NCBI RefSeq assembly: GCF_004216905.1
Contig: NZ_SGXJ01000001.1
Span: 2,604,001-2,668,000, forward strand
Direction: 5' to 3'
Source: Kribbella sp. VKM Ac-2569
GTDB lineage: Bacteria; Actinomycetota; Actinomycetes; Propionibacteriales; Kribbellaceae
DNA length: 64,000 bases
A program made the position numbers and the translations under genes. Below the pieces are notes generated by a model that was given only the letters and a program-made list of their open reading frames with translations, was not told where the DNA came from and searched no databases. Below are positions 8,488 to 16,280 of this stretch, piece by piece (the first letter of the stretch is position 1; each line of letters starts with the position of its first letter).

Positions 8488-9741
8488 ATGAACGTGCCGC
8501 GGCAGACGTCTCGTGACCTGCGCAACGAGAGCCGGTTCGAGGTGCTGCACGCCCTGTTCGCCCTGGGGCCGTCGACCAGGCAGGAGATCTCCCGGCATAC
8601 CGGGCTGAGTCCGGCGACCGTCGCCACCCTCGTCACGCAGTTCCTCGCCGAGGGCGTGCTGCGGATCGCGACGGTCGAGCAGAACACGGTCGGCCGCCCG
8701 TACGAGCGCCTGACGATCGACCCCGACCGCGGCCGCATCCTCGGCATCGACGTGGCCGAGACGTACGTCGACGCGACGGTGTACGACGTCACTCTCCAGC
8801 CGCTCGCGCAGAGCCAGGTCGCGCTCGACGAGCACGAGAGCGGTCCGGCGTACGTCGTCGACGGCATCGTCCGTGCTGTCGACGCAGCGATCGGGGACGC
8901 CGGCATCGGGCGCGATCAGATCATCGGGGCCGGCGTGAGCATGCCCGGCCAGGTTCGGCCGGACGCCGGGGTTTCGGTCTTCGCGCCGAACTGGGACTGG
9001 CACGACGTGACGATCGAGGCGTTGCTCGCGGAGCGACTCGGCCTGCCGGTCTACGTCGACAACCCGCTCAAGGCGATCGCGTTGTCGGAACTGTGGTTCG
9101 GCGTCGGCCGGGTGACCAAGAGCATGGCGGTGGTCAATCTCGGCACCGGGGTCGGTGCCGGCATCGTGATCGACAGGTCCTTGCTCCGCGGCGAGGCGAA
9201 CAACGCGGGCGAGTGGGGACATACGTTGCTCCAGCTGGACGGCCGGCCCTGCCGGTGCGGCCGGCTCGGCTGCGTCGAGGCGTACCTGGGCGTGCACGGA
9301 CTACAGACCACGCTGTCGGAGATCGACCAGGATCATTCCGCGCTGCGGGAGCCCCAGCAGCGCGGGTTCGTGGACGCCGTGGCCGCCGGGCTGGCGCGTG
9401 GTGACAGTTCGCTGGACGAGCTTGCCCGCCGTACCTCTCACTACCTGGCGGCGTCGCTCGGCGACCTGGTGAACCTGCTGAACATCGCGCACATCACGCT
9501 GACCGGGTGGACCACTGCGGCCTTGGGTGACTGGCTGATCCCCGCGGTCCGCTCAGAGCTGCCGGATCACGTCCTGCCGGGATCTCTGCCCAACCTCACC
9601 GTCGAGGCTTCCCGTGTTCCCGGCAATCCGGTCGCCCTGGGCATGGCCGCGTTCAGCCTCGAGCGGTTCCTGTGCACTCTGGGCCTGGCCAGCCCCGCCA
9701 GCATCCCGGCTCCCGGCCGCCGCCTGCGCTCGCCCGTCTAG
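8488..9741 (+). CDS. ROK-family transcriptional regulator
   Basis: The 417-residue protein joins an N-terminal winged helix-turn-helix (about residues 15-65, TRQEISRHTGLSPATVATLV) to a ROK sugar-kinase-like domain. The phosphate-binding segment LGTGVGAG and the zinc-binding pattern CRCGRLGCVEAY are present. It starts three bases after the GH35 stop, so it is the last gene of the transporter operon. ROK regulators of this layout usually sense the imported sugar or its phosphate and repress their operon; the palindrome at 2801-2830 is a candidate operator. Confidence 0.88.
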   Translation: MNVPRQTSRDLRNESRFEVLHALFALGPSTRQEISRHTGLSPATVATLVTQFLAEGVLRIATVEQNTVGRPYERLTIDPDRGRILGIDVAETYVDATVYDVTLQPLAQSQVALDEHESGPAYVVDGIVRAVDAAIGDAGIGRDQIIGAGVSMPGQVRPDAGVSVFAPNWDWHDVTIEALLAERLGLPVYVDNPLKAIALSELWFGVGRVTKSMAVVNLGTGVGAGIVIDRSLLRGEANNAGEWGHTLLQLDGRPCRCGRLGCVEAYLGVHGLQTTLSEIDQDHSALREPQQRGFVDAVAAGLARGDSSLDELARRTSHYLAASLGDLVNLLNIAHITLTGWTTAALGDWLIPAVRSELPDHVLPGSLPNLTVEASRVPGNPVALGMAAFSLERFLCTLGLASPASIPAPGRRLRSPV

Positions 9742-9751
9742 CTCTGCGGGC

Positions 9752-10744
9752 TTACAGTCGGGCGCGGACGTGCAGGCCGGCCTCGGGGTCGACCAGGAGG
9801 TCCTGCGTGGCGGTCACCGTGGGCTGATCTTCGGCCACGATTTCCAGCACGGCGGTGGGGTCGACGTTGCGCTTGACCAGGGCTAGGGCGATCGGGCCGA
9901 GCTCGTGGTGGCGGGCCGCGGAGCCGATGACGCCGACCTGCTTTTCCCCTGCGCGGACGGCGTACCCGTGCGCCGGCAGGTGGTCGACCGAACCGTCGAG
10001 GAGCAGGCGGACGATGCGGCGCGGCGGGCGGCCGAGGTTGTGGACCCGCGCGACGGTCTCCTGACCGCGGTAGCAGCCCTTGTCGAGATGTACGCCGACG
10101 CCGAGCCAGCCGAGCTCGTTCGGGATCGCGCGCTCGTCCGTGTCGAGCCCGAACCGCGGCGCACCTGCCTCGATCCGGAGCGCCTCGTACGCCCAGATGC
10201 CGGCCGCGGGGCCTTCCAGCCCAGCCAGCTCAGCACGCGGCAGGAACACCTCGTGCCCACCCAGCGAGTCATCGCCGCTACGGGTCAGATGCTCACCCGA
10301 AGGAGCTCCAGGGCGCCAGATGATCGCGTAGTCGTCGGTCACGTCCGCGATCTCGACACGGGACATGAACACCATCTTCTGCAGCCACTCCACCAATGCG
10401 GCGGCCGCGCCCGGCTCGGTGTGCAGCCAGAACGTCTCGCCGTCGTCGACGCCGTACATCACGTGCTCGACATGCCCGGTCGGAGACAGCAGCAGCGCGG
10501 TCGTCGACGTACCGGGTTTGAGGCCTTCGAAGAACTGCGTGGTCAGCGCATGCAGCCAGGTCAACCGGTCCGGGCCGGTGATCGTGACCACGTCGCGGTG
10601 CGACAGATCGACGAACGCCTCACCCGCGACCATGGCCCGCTGCTCGCGCAGGTCCGAGCCGTAGTGCGCCGCGACGCCGGCGTCGAGTCCGTCGGCCTCG
10701 ACCGCGCCGGGCCGGTCGAGCAGGGGGCTGCGCATGCGTGACAT
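9752..10744 (-). CDS. Folate-binding YgfZ/CAF17-family protein
   Basis: The 330-residue product resembles the T-protein of glycine cleavage and carries the YgfZ signature KGCYRGQE with its reactive cysteine. YgfZ proteins bind tetrahydrofolate and help maintain iron-sulfur enzymes. I chose the ATG at 10744, which gives MSRMRSPLL; the ORF can be extended 30 codons upstream with no sign of coding value. It is convergent with the ROK gene and divergent from the LLM gene. Confidence 0.85.
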   Translation of the reverse strand: MSRMRSPLLDRPGAVEADGLDAGVAAHYGSDLREQRAMVAGEAFVDLSHRDVVTITGPDRLTWLHALTTQFFEGLKPGTSTTALLLSPTGHVEHVMYGVDDGETFWLHTEPGAAAALVEWLQKMVFMSRVEIADVTDDYAIIWRPGAPSGEHLTRSGDDSLGGHEVFLPRAELAGLEGPAAGIWAYEALRIEAGAPRFGLDTDERAIPNELGWLGVGVHLDKGCYRGQETVARVHNLGRPPRRIVRLLLDGSVDHLPAHGYAVRAGEKQVGVIGSAARHHELGPIALALVKRNVDPTAVLEIVAEDQPTVTATQDLLVDPEAGLHVRARL

Positions 10745-10854
10745 GTCACCAGAGTACGTCGGTCGGCGTACGGCGAACGCCTCCCCTCGTGGGATGTGGA
10801 CAGACCCCCGCTGCGGCGAGTCTGAAGTCATCAAACGACGGAGGGAGCAGGGCG

Positions 10855-11676
10855 ATGAACGCGAGGCAGTTCCGGTTCGGTGTGGCGGGAAGTCCGACGA
10901 CCGGTGTGGAGTGGGTGAAGACGGTCCGGCAGGCGGCGGATCTCGGGTTCCAGACCGTGCTGATGCCGGACGGGCTCCAGCTCCCTGCGCCGTTCTCCTC
11001 GCTGGCGATGGCGGCCGCGGTCGCCGACATCCGGGTCGGTACCTTCGTGGCAGCCGCGCCGCTGCGGACGCCGCGACAGGCCGCCTGGGAGGCGCACACC
11101 CTGACCGTGCTCACCGATGGGCGGTTCGAGTTCGGCATCGGCACCGGCCGTCCGGTCGCGGAGCAGCAGACGGCCGAGGTCGGTCTGCGGTGGGGAACGG
11201 CCCGGGAGCGCCGGGAGCAGGTCATCGAGACCCTCGACCTGCTGCGCGAGCTCGACGGCGAGCGCCGTACGCCGATCATGCTGGCCGCCGGCGGACCGAA
11301 GGCGCTTGCGCTCGCGGCCGAGCGGGCCGACATCGTCTCGCTGGCCAAGGACGCGACCACTCCTCGCTCGAAGGTTGCGGCCGTCGCGCGCGAGTTGCGC
11401 GAGCTGGCCGGGTCCCGCGCCGACGACATCGAGCTTGCGATGAACCTGCTCGCCGCCGGCACTCGTCCGCTGCCGCCCTGGACCAAGCGTGCCTCTGGGG
11501 TCGACCCGGACGAGCTCGAGGCGATGGACTCGTTGATGCTGCTCCGCGGTACCCCGCAGGAGATGGCCGACGAACTGCTGCGGCGCCGCGACCAGATCGG
11601 CGCGAGCTACATCAGCGTCAACTCGGGCTACCTCGAGGACTTCGCACCCGTCATCGAACTACTGGACGGCCGCTGA
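10855..11676 (+). CDS. LLM-class (probably F420-dependent) oxidoreductase
   Basis: A 273-residue luciferase-like TIM-barrel protein. The N-terminus FRFGVAGSPTTG and the middle motif FGIGTGRP match the short F420-dependent class common in actinobacteria. A GGAGGG ribosome-binding site lies about nine bases before the ATG, which decides the start. The substrate is unknown. It stands alone between YgfZ (divergent) and the dicarboxylate carrier (convergent), ending before a shared hairpin. Confidence 0.8.
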   Translation: MNARQFRFGVAGSPTTGVEWVKTVRQAADLGFQTVLMPDGLQLPAPFSSLAMAAAVADIRVGTFVAAAPLRTPRQAAWEAHTLTVLTDGRFEFGIGTGRPVAEQQTAEVGLRWGTARERREQVIETLDLLRELDGERRTPIMLAAGGPKALALAAERADIVSLAKDATTPRSKVAAVARELRELAGSRADDIELAMNLLAAGTRPLPPWTKRASGVDPDELEAMDSLMLLRGTPQEMADELLRRRDQIGASYISVNSGYLEDFAPVIELLDGR

Positions 11677-11698
11677 TTCCTTCCTTCCCTTCAAAGCA

Positions 11699-11728
11699 CT
11701 GCCCGCCGGTCTGTGGCCCGGCGGGCAG
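11699..11728. terminator. GC-rich stem between convergent genes
   Basis: A perfect 11-base inverted repeat CTGCCCGCCGG with an 8-base loop lies between the ends of the LLM gene and the dicarboxylate carrier. It could stop transcription from either side. No U tract follows. Confidence 0.65.
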
Positions 11729-11751
11729 CGCTTGGGAGGGGCGGGGATGGT

Positions 11752-13119
11752 CTAGCTGTCGGATTGGCGAGCTTCGACGGCAGCCGGGACGTCGCCGGCG
11801 TGGGTGTCACCGGCGGCGAAGGCGACCTCGTCGAACGGGTCGTTGCCGGCGAACACCTGCTCGGCCTGGTTCTTGTCGAACTCGCCGACCCAGTGCCCGA
11901 CCAGGACGGTCGCGACCGCGTTGCCGGCGAAGTTCGTCAGCGCACGGGCCTCGGACATGAACCGGTCGATACCGACGATCAGACCGACGCCGTCGACCAG
12001 CTCCGGCCGGTGCGACTGCAGGCCGCCGGCCAAGGTCGCCAGGCCCGCACCGGTGACACCGGCGGCACCCTTCGACGCGACGATCATGAACAGCAGCAGG
12101 GAGATCTGCTGGCCGAGCGAGAACGGCGTGTCCATCGCCTCCGCGATGAACAGCGACGCCATCGTCAGATAGATCGCCGTACCGTCGAGGTTGAACGAGT
12201 ACCCGGTCGGGACGGTGATACCGACGACGGACTTGTCGACGCCGAGATGCTCCATCTTGCCGATCAGCCGGGGCAGGGCGGTCTCCGACGACGAGCTGGA
12301 CACGATCAGCAGGAACTCGCGACCGAGGTAGCGCAGCAGCTGGAAGATCGAGATCCCGGTGACCATCCGCAGGATGGTGCCCAGGACGACGATCACGAAC
12401 AGCAGACAGGTGATGTAGAAGGCCAGCATGATCTTCAGCAGGCTGAGCAGCGCGGTGGAGCCGGCCGCACCGACGACCGCCGCGATGGCGCCGAACGCGC
12501 CGATCGGCGCCGTCCACATGATCATCGACAGGATCTTGAACACCAGGCGCTGGATGTGGCCGATTCCGATCAGGACCGGTTGACCCTTGGATCCCATCGC
12601 CTGCAGCGCGAAGCCGACGAGCAGCGCGACCAGCACGGTCTGCAGGACCTCGCCCTCGGTCAGCGAGGACAGCAGCGACTTCGGGATGATGCCGAGGATG
12701 AAGTCCGTCGTACTCTCGTGCGCGCCGGCGGCCTGCTTCTGGCCGGCCTCGCGGAGCTTGTCGGTCAGGTTCAGGCCCGAGCCCGGCTGCACGATGTTGC
12801 CGACCACCAGGCCGATGGCGAGCGCGACCGTCGACATCACCAGGAAGTAGACGAGCGCGAGACCGCCGACCTTGCCGACGCTGGCGGCCTGCCGGACCGA
12901 GCCGATGCCGAGCACCAGGGTGCAGAAGATGATCGGGCTGATCAGCATCTTGATCAGGTTCACGAAGCCGGTGCCGAGCGGTTTCAGCTCGACCGCGAAA
13001 TCGGGGAACAGGAACCCGACACCGATGCCGAGCAGGACGGCGACGATGACGGCGATGTAGAGGAAATGGGTCCGGTCGTTGCGGACCGGAGTCGGGCGGG
13101 GTTCGGTCGGGCTCGACAT
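11752..13119 (-). CDS. dctA: Dicarboxylate/amino acid:cation symporter (DAACS, DctA/GltP type)
   Basis: The 455-residue membrane protein has the DAACS layout: eight or more hydrophobic helices, a Ser-rich re-entrant segment (SSSSSETALP) and the helix with PTGYSFNLDGTAIY. Proteins of this family import C4-dicarboxylates or glutamate/aspartate with H+ or Na+. The divergent neighbour is a CitA/DcuS-type sensor-regulator pair, which favours a C4-dicarboxylate or citrate-type substrate. The symbol is a family-level assignment. Confidence 0.85.
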   Translation of the reverse strand: MSSPTEPRPTPVRNDRTHFLYIAVIVAVLLGIGVGFLFPDFAVELKPLGTGFVNLIKMLISPIIFCTLVLGIGSVRQAASVGKVGGLALVYFLVMSTVALAIGLVVGNIVQPGSGLNLTDKLREAGQKQAAGAHESTTDFILGIIPKSLLSSLTEGEVLQTVLVALLVGFALQAMGSKGQPVLIGIGHIQRLVFKILSMIMWTAPIGAFGAIAAVVGAAGSTALLSLLKIMLAFYITCLLFVIVVLGTILRMVTGISIFQLLRYLGREFLLIVSSSSSETALPRLIGKMEHLGVDKSVVGITVPTGYSFNLDGTAIYLTMASLFIAEAMDTPFSLGQQISLLLFMIVASKGAAGVTGAGLATLAGGLQSHRPELVDGVGLIVGIDRFMSEARALTNFAGNAVATVLVGHWVGEFDKNQAEQVFAGNDPFDEVAFAAGDTHAGDVPAAVEARQSDS

Positions 13120-13251
13120 TGGTGGGACTCCCTGTATCGGCCTTGGCGGAGGGGTTGTGGGTAACTGTGACGTGACGCACAGGAGAAGTGCGCATTTCGT
13201 TCATATCGTTCGCAGTGCGGATCAGGGGCGGATTAGGGGCAAACTGTCCGC
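13120..13251. promoter_or_regulatory. Divergent promoter region with direct repeat
   Basis: This 132-base gap separates the carrier and the sensor kinase. It contains a direct repeat TCGTTC at 13197-13202 and 13206-13211 (nine-base period), which could be a site for the CitB-type regulator. I see no other clear element. The assignment is weak. Confidence 0.3.
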
Positions 13252-14508
13252 ATGCGACACCGTCCGTGGGAGCTGCGCCGCCAGGTGCTCTGGATACAGA
13301 CGGTCACGGTCCTGGTCCTGATCGCGATGGCATGGGTCGTGATGATCAGCCGATCGCGGGCACAGGCACTCCGGGACGCGGCGGCGAGCGGCCTGGCCGC
13401 ACCGACGTGGTGGGAGCTGGTCCGGCTGGACGTGCGCTCGATGCTCGGTATCGCCAGCCTGATGCTCGGGGTCGCGATCGCCGGCAACGCACTCGTCACC
13501 TGGCGGGTACGCCGGGCCACGCGCGGGGTAGGAACGCAGTCACTGGCCCGGATGCTCGACTTCTACGAAGGCGTGCTGCACGCGGCGCGCGAAGGGCTGA
13601 TCCTGCTGGATCTCGACGGCCGGGTGCAGCTCGCGAACGACGAGGCGCTGGCCCTGCTCGGGTTGCACTCCGTTGTTCCCGGGACGCCGCTGGAGGAGCT
13701 CAGCCTCGGCGCTCCCCTGGCCGAGTTGCTCGCGACCGGGCGGACAGCGTACGACGAGCTGCACCTCGGAGCGCGCGGCGTCGTGGTCGTGAACCAGCAG
13801 CCGTCCGGGCGCGGGCGGATCGTCACGCTGCGGGACCACACGCAGTTGCAACGGTTACTCGGCGAGCTGGACGCCGTACGGAGTTTGGCGGAATCGCTGC
13901 AGGCACAGAATCATGAGGCGTCGAATCGGCTGCACACCGTGGTCAGTCTGATCGAGATCGGGAAACCGGAACGGGCGCGGGAGTTCGCGGTGTCGGAGCT
14001 GCAGTTCGCACAGGCGATGACGGATCGGGTCGTCGGCACGGTCGGCGATCCGGTGCTGGCGTCGCTGTTGCTGGCGAAGTTGTCGCAGGCGCAGGAGCGT
14101 GGCGTCGTACTGACCCTCGATCTCGGGCACGAGGCGCTGAACACGCGGCTGCCGGCGCAGGACGTGGTGACCGTGGTCGGGAACCTGCTGGACAACGCGA
14201 TCGAGGCCGCGCGTGGTGGTCCGGCGCCGAGGAAGGTCGAGTTCCGGGCTGCAACGACTGCGGACGCAGTGGATCTGATCGTGACGAACACGGGTGCCGA
14301 GTTGGGGTCGGTGGAGTTGGCGCACATGTTCGAGCGCGGGTGGACGACGAAGGCGGAGCCGGGGCACGGGCTGGGGCTCGTGCTGGTGCGGAGCACGGTC
14401 GAGCGGTGGCAAGGTTCTCTGATGGTCGATCCGGATTCCGAGCTGGAGGAAGTACCCGCGCTGACCGTGCGGGTGCGGTTGCCGCGGGCGGTGGGCGCGA
14501 GTGCCTGA
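13252..14508 (+). CDS. CitA/DcuS-type sensor histidine kinase with almost no extracytoplasmic domain
   Basis: The 418-residue kinase has two N-terminal membrane helices (about residues 12-30 and 60-80), a cytoplasmic PAS-like region (FYEGVLHAAREGLILLDLDGRVQLAN starts it), a dimerisation helix with NHEASNRLHTVVSLIEIG and an ATPase domain with the N box NLLDNAIEA and the G box GHGLGLVLV. CitA and DcuS proteins usually carry a periplasmic sensing PAS domain of about 130 residues; here only about 30 residues separate the helices. Signal input may therefore come through the adjacent carrier or the cytoplasmic PAS. The gene overlaps the regulator by eight bases. Confidence 0.85.
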   Translation: MRHRPWELRRQVLWIQTVTVLVLIAMAWVVMISRSRAQALRDAAASGLAAPTWWELVRLDVRSMLGIASLMLGVAIAGNALVTWRVRRATRGVGTQSLARMLDFYEGVLHAAREGLILLDLDGRVQLANDEALALLGLHSVVPGTPLEELSLGAPLAELLATGRTAYDELHLGARGVVVVNQQPSGRGRIVTLRDHTQLQRLLGELDAVRSLAESLQAQNHEASNRLHTVVSLIEIGKPERAREFAVSELQFAQAMTDRVVGTVGDPVLASLLLAKLSQAQERGVVLTLDLGHEALNTRLPAQDVVTVVGNLLDNAIEAARGGPAPRKVEFRAATTADAVDLIVTNTGAELGSVELAHMFERGWTTKAEPGHGLGLVLVRSTVERWQGSLMVDPDSELEEVPALTVRVRLPRAVGASA

Positions 14509-15178
14509 CCTACGCGTACTCGTCGTCGAGGACGATCCCGTCGCCGCAGAAGCACATCGCACGTACGTCGAACGGCTGCCCGGCTTCACGTGCGCCGGAA
14601 TCGCCGGTACGGCGGGGCGCGCGCTGCAGGTGCTTGCGCGGGGCAACGTCGACGTCGTACTGCTCGACATGCACCTGCCGGACGGGCACGGGCTGGACGT
14701 CGTACGGCGGATGCGGGCCCTTGGCAATCAAACGGATGTGGTCGCGGTAACGTCGGCGCGTGAGGTCGCGGCGGTGCAGGCGGCCGCGCGGATCGGGGTC
14801 GTTCAGTACGTGCTGAAGCCGTTCGCGTTCGAGACGTTGCGCGACCGGCTGTCGGCGTACGCACGTCAGCGTCGCGCCGCCGAAGCCGGCCAGGTCGTCG
14901 CGGATCAGGACGAGGTGGACCGTCTATTGCATCCGGCAACGGTTTCGTCAGTGCCGAAGGGTCTCGCCGGGGGTGTGCTCGACCGCGTCGTACAGCTCCT
15001 CGCCGACCGCGAGGGCTGGACCGCGGAGGAGGTGGCGACGTCGCTCGGCACATCGCGAATCACTGCCCGCCGCTACCTGGAACATCTCGCCGACCAGGGA
15101 CAGGCCCTCCGAACACAACGCTACGACGGCCGCAGCGGACGACCAAAAGTCGAGTACTCCTGGGTGTCCGAGAGTTAG
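14501..15178 (+). CDS. CitB/DcuR-type response regulator
   Basis: The 225-residue regulator has an N-terminal receiver: acidic pair EDD at residues 10-12, phospho-acceptor aspartate in LLDMHLPDGHG, the conserved Thr/Ser in AVTSA and the Lys in VLKPF. The C-terminal HTH (TAEEVATSLGTSRITARRYLEHL) is of the CitB class. The GTG start overlaps the kinase stop, so the pair is co-translated. It most likely activates the divergent dctA-like gene. The stop overlaps the convergent nitrobindin gene by four bases. Confidence 0.88.
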   Translation: MPDLRVLVVEDDPVAAEAHRTYVERLPGFTCAGIAGTAGRALQVLARGNVDVVLLDMHLPDGHGLDVVRRMRALGNQTDVVAVTSAREVAAVQAAARIGVVQYVLKPFAFETLRDRLSAYARQRRAAEAGQVVADQDEVDRLLHPATVSSVPKGLAGGVLDRVVQLLADREGWTAEEVATSLGTSRITARRYLEHLADQGQALRTQRYDGRSGRPKVEYSWVSES

Positions 15179-15669
15179 GACCGGACGAGGGTCGCCCAGA
15201 GGTGCGGCTGCAGGGCCTGGCCTTCGGCGGCCATGTCGTACGCCCAGAGGAGCTCGCCGTTGACGAGACCGTAGAGGCGGTGGCCGGCGGTGACTTCCTT
15301 GGCCGAGACGGTGCGGGCCACCACATCGGTCTGCAGCTCGATCTTCGCGCCGTCGATGTCGCCGTACCAGATCTCGGCGAAGCCGGTCGGGTGCGCGAGG
15401 ATCACCTCGACCTTGTTGTCCGGCTGCGGGCGCCAGAACCCGGTCTCGACGGCGAGCGGACGCTCCTTGGTGCCGTCCTCGCCGACCACGAACGTCTGGC
15501 TGACGTAGTGCAGGTACGGCTTGCCGTTGTGGGTGAAGTCGATCTGCTGCCCGAACTCGAACTTCTCGATCGTCGGGTAGTCACCGTGCCCGCGGCCCTC
15601 CCAGCGACCTAGCAGCCACGCGAGCGGGATCAGGTCCGGGTGCAGGTCCTGCGGGATCTCGAACGCCAT
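15175..15669 (-). CDS. FABP-like / nitrobindin-type heme-binding beta-barrel protein
   Basis: A 164-residue protein of the DUF1794/THAP4-like family. The N-terminal pattern LLGRWEGRGHGDYPT and the C-terminal LQPHLWATL, with its histidine as the likely axial heme ligand, are the family hallmarks. Nitrobindins bind ferric heme and react with NO or peroxynitrite in the cytoplasm; the M. tuberculosis relative Rv0813c has a FABP-like fold. It follows a tiny membrane-protein gene by eight bases on the same strand. Confidence 0.8.
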   Translation of the reverse strand: MAFEIPQDLHPDLIPLAWLLGRWEGRGHGDYPTIEKFEFGQQIDFTHNGKPYLHYVSQTFVVGEDGTKERPLAVETGFWRPQPDNKVEVILAHPTGFAEIWYGDIDGAKIELQTDVVARTVSAKEVTAGHRLYGLVNGELLWAYDMAAEGQALQPHLWATLVRS

Positions 15670-15677
15670 GGGGTCAC

Positions 15678-15785
15678 TCAGTTCGCACTACGGCCGCGAT
15701 ACAGCCGGTAGACGACGAACGCCGAGAACCAGCCCATGAACACACAGACCAGGATCAGCAGGGTGGTGAAGACGACGTGCAGCAC
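15678..15785 (-). CDS. Small single-span membrane protein, 35 residues
   Basis: Reading the minus strand from a GTG at 15785 gives a 35-residue protein: a hydrophobic stretch VVFTTLLILVCVFMGWF and a basic tail VYRLYRGRSAN before the stop. The profile is that of a single transmembrane segment with a cytoplasmic positive tail. It ends eight bases before the nitrobindin-like start, so the two are probably co-translated. It is shorter than gene finders usually accept. The function is unknown; an anchor or partner for the heme protein is only a guess. Confidence 0.55.
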   Translation of the reverse strand: MLHVVFTTLLILVCVFMGWFSAFVVYRLYRGRSAN

Positions 15786-15834
15786 GTTGGTCAGTCTAGA
15801 GGATGGGTACGGCGGTTTCGGCTACGGTGGCGTG

Positions 15835-16197
15835 ATGTCCCGCACGCTGGTGATCAAACTGACCGCAGGCGCCGAGGAACCCGAGCGCGCCAACCAGGCC
15901 TTCACCGTCGCCGCCACCGCGGTCGCGGCCGGCGCCACGGTCTCCCTGTGGCTGACCGGTGAGGCCGTCTGGTTCGCCGTACCCGGGCGCGCCGAAGCCT
16001 TCGAACTCCCGCACGCGGCACCCCTCGCCGACCTGCTCACCGCGGTCCTCGAAGGCGGTCAACTCACCGTCTGCACCCAGTGCGCCAAGCGCCGCGACCT
16101 GGCCGAGTCCGACCTTCGCCCCGGCACCCGCATAGCCGGCGCCCCCGCCTTCACCGAAGAAATCCTCACCGAAGACACCCAAGCAATCGTCTACTGA
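15835..16197 (+). CDS. DsrE-family protein
   Basis: The 120-residue product has the DsrE/F-like fold signature (TLVIKLTAGAEEPERANQAF pattern, then a beta-alpha repeat) and a CTQCAKRRDL segment with a CxxC pair near residue 80. DsrE-like proteins take part in sulfur-transfer or redox relays. The ATG at 15835 is preceded by TACGGT six bases upstream, pointing to a leaderless transcript. A GTG one codon earlier is possible. Confidence 0.8.
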   Translation: MSRTLVIKLTAGAEEPERANQAFTVAATAVAAGATVSLWLTGEAVWFAVPGRAEAFELPHAAPLADLLTAVLEGGQLTVCTQCAKRRDLAESDLRPGTRIAGAPAFTEEILTEDTQAIVY

Positions 16198-16239
16198 ACA
16201 GCCACCCGCTCTGGCCCCGTGCCCGGGCGGTGAACGCGA

Positions 16240-16268
16240 ACCGGCGCCCGCGAGTAGCGGACGCCGGT
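16240..16268 (-). terminator. Stem-loop terminator of the repeat-protein gene
   Basis: Arms 16240-16251 and 16257-16268 form a 12-base stem with a 5-base loop. The one mismatch becomes G-U in minus-strand RNA, which fits termination of the gene that ends at 16281. The DsrE gene ends at 16197 on the other strand. Confidence 0.6.
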
Positions 16269-16280
16269 CGGTGGTGGTGG

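Noticed and set aside
7018..9297. 759-codon open frame on the minus strand opposite GH35 and ROK genes
   Set aside because: It is an antisense shadow in high-GC DNA; its Arg/Pro/His-rich composition has no domains, and both plus-strand genes are clearly real.
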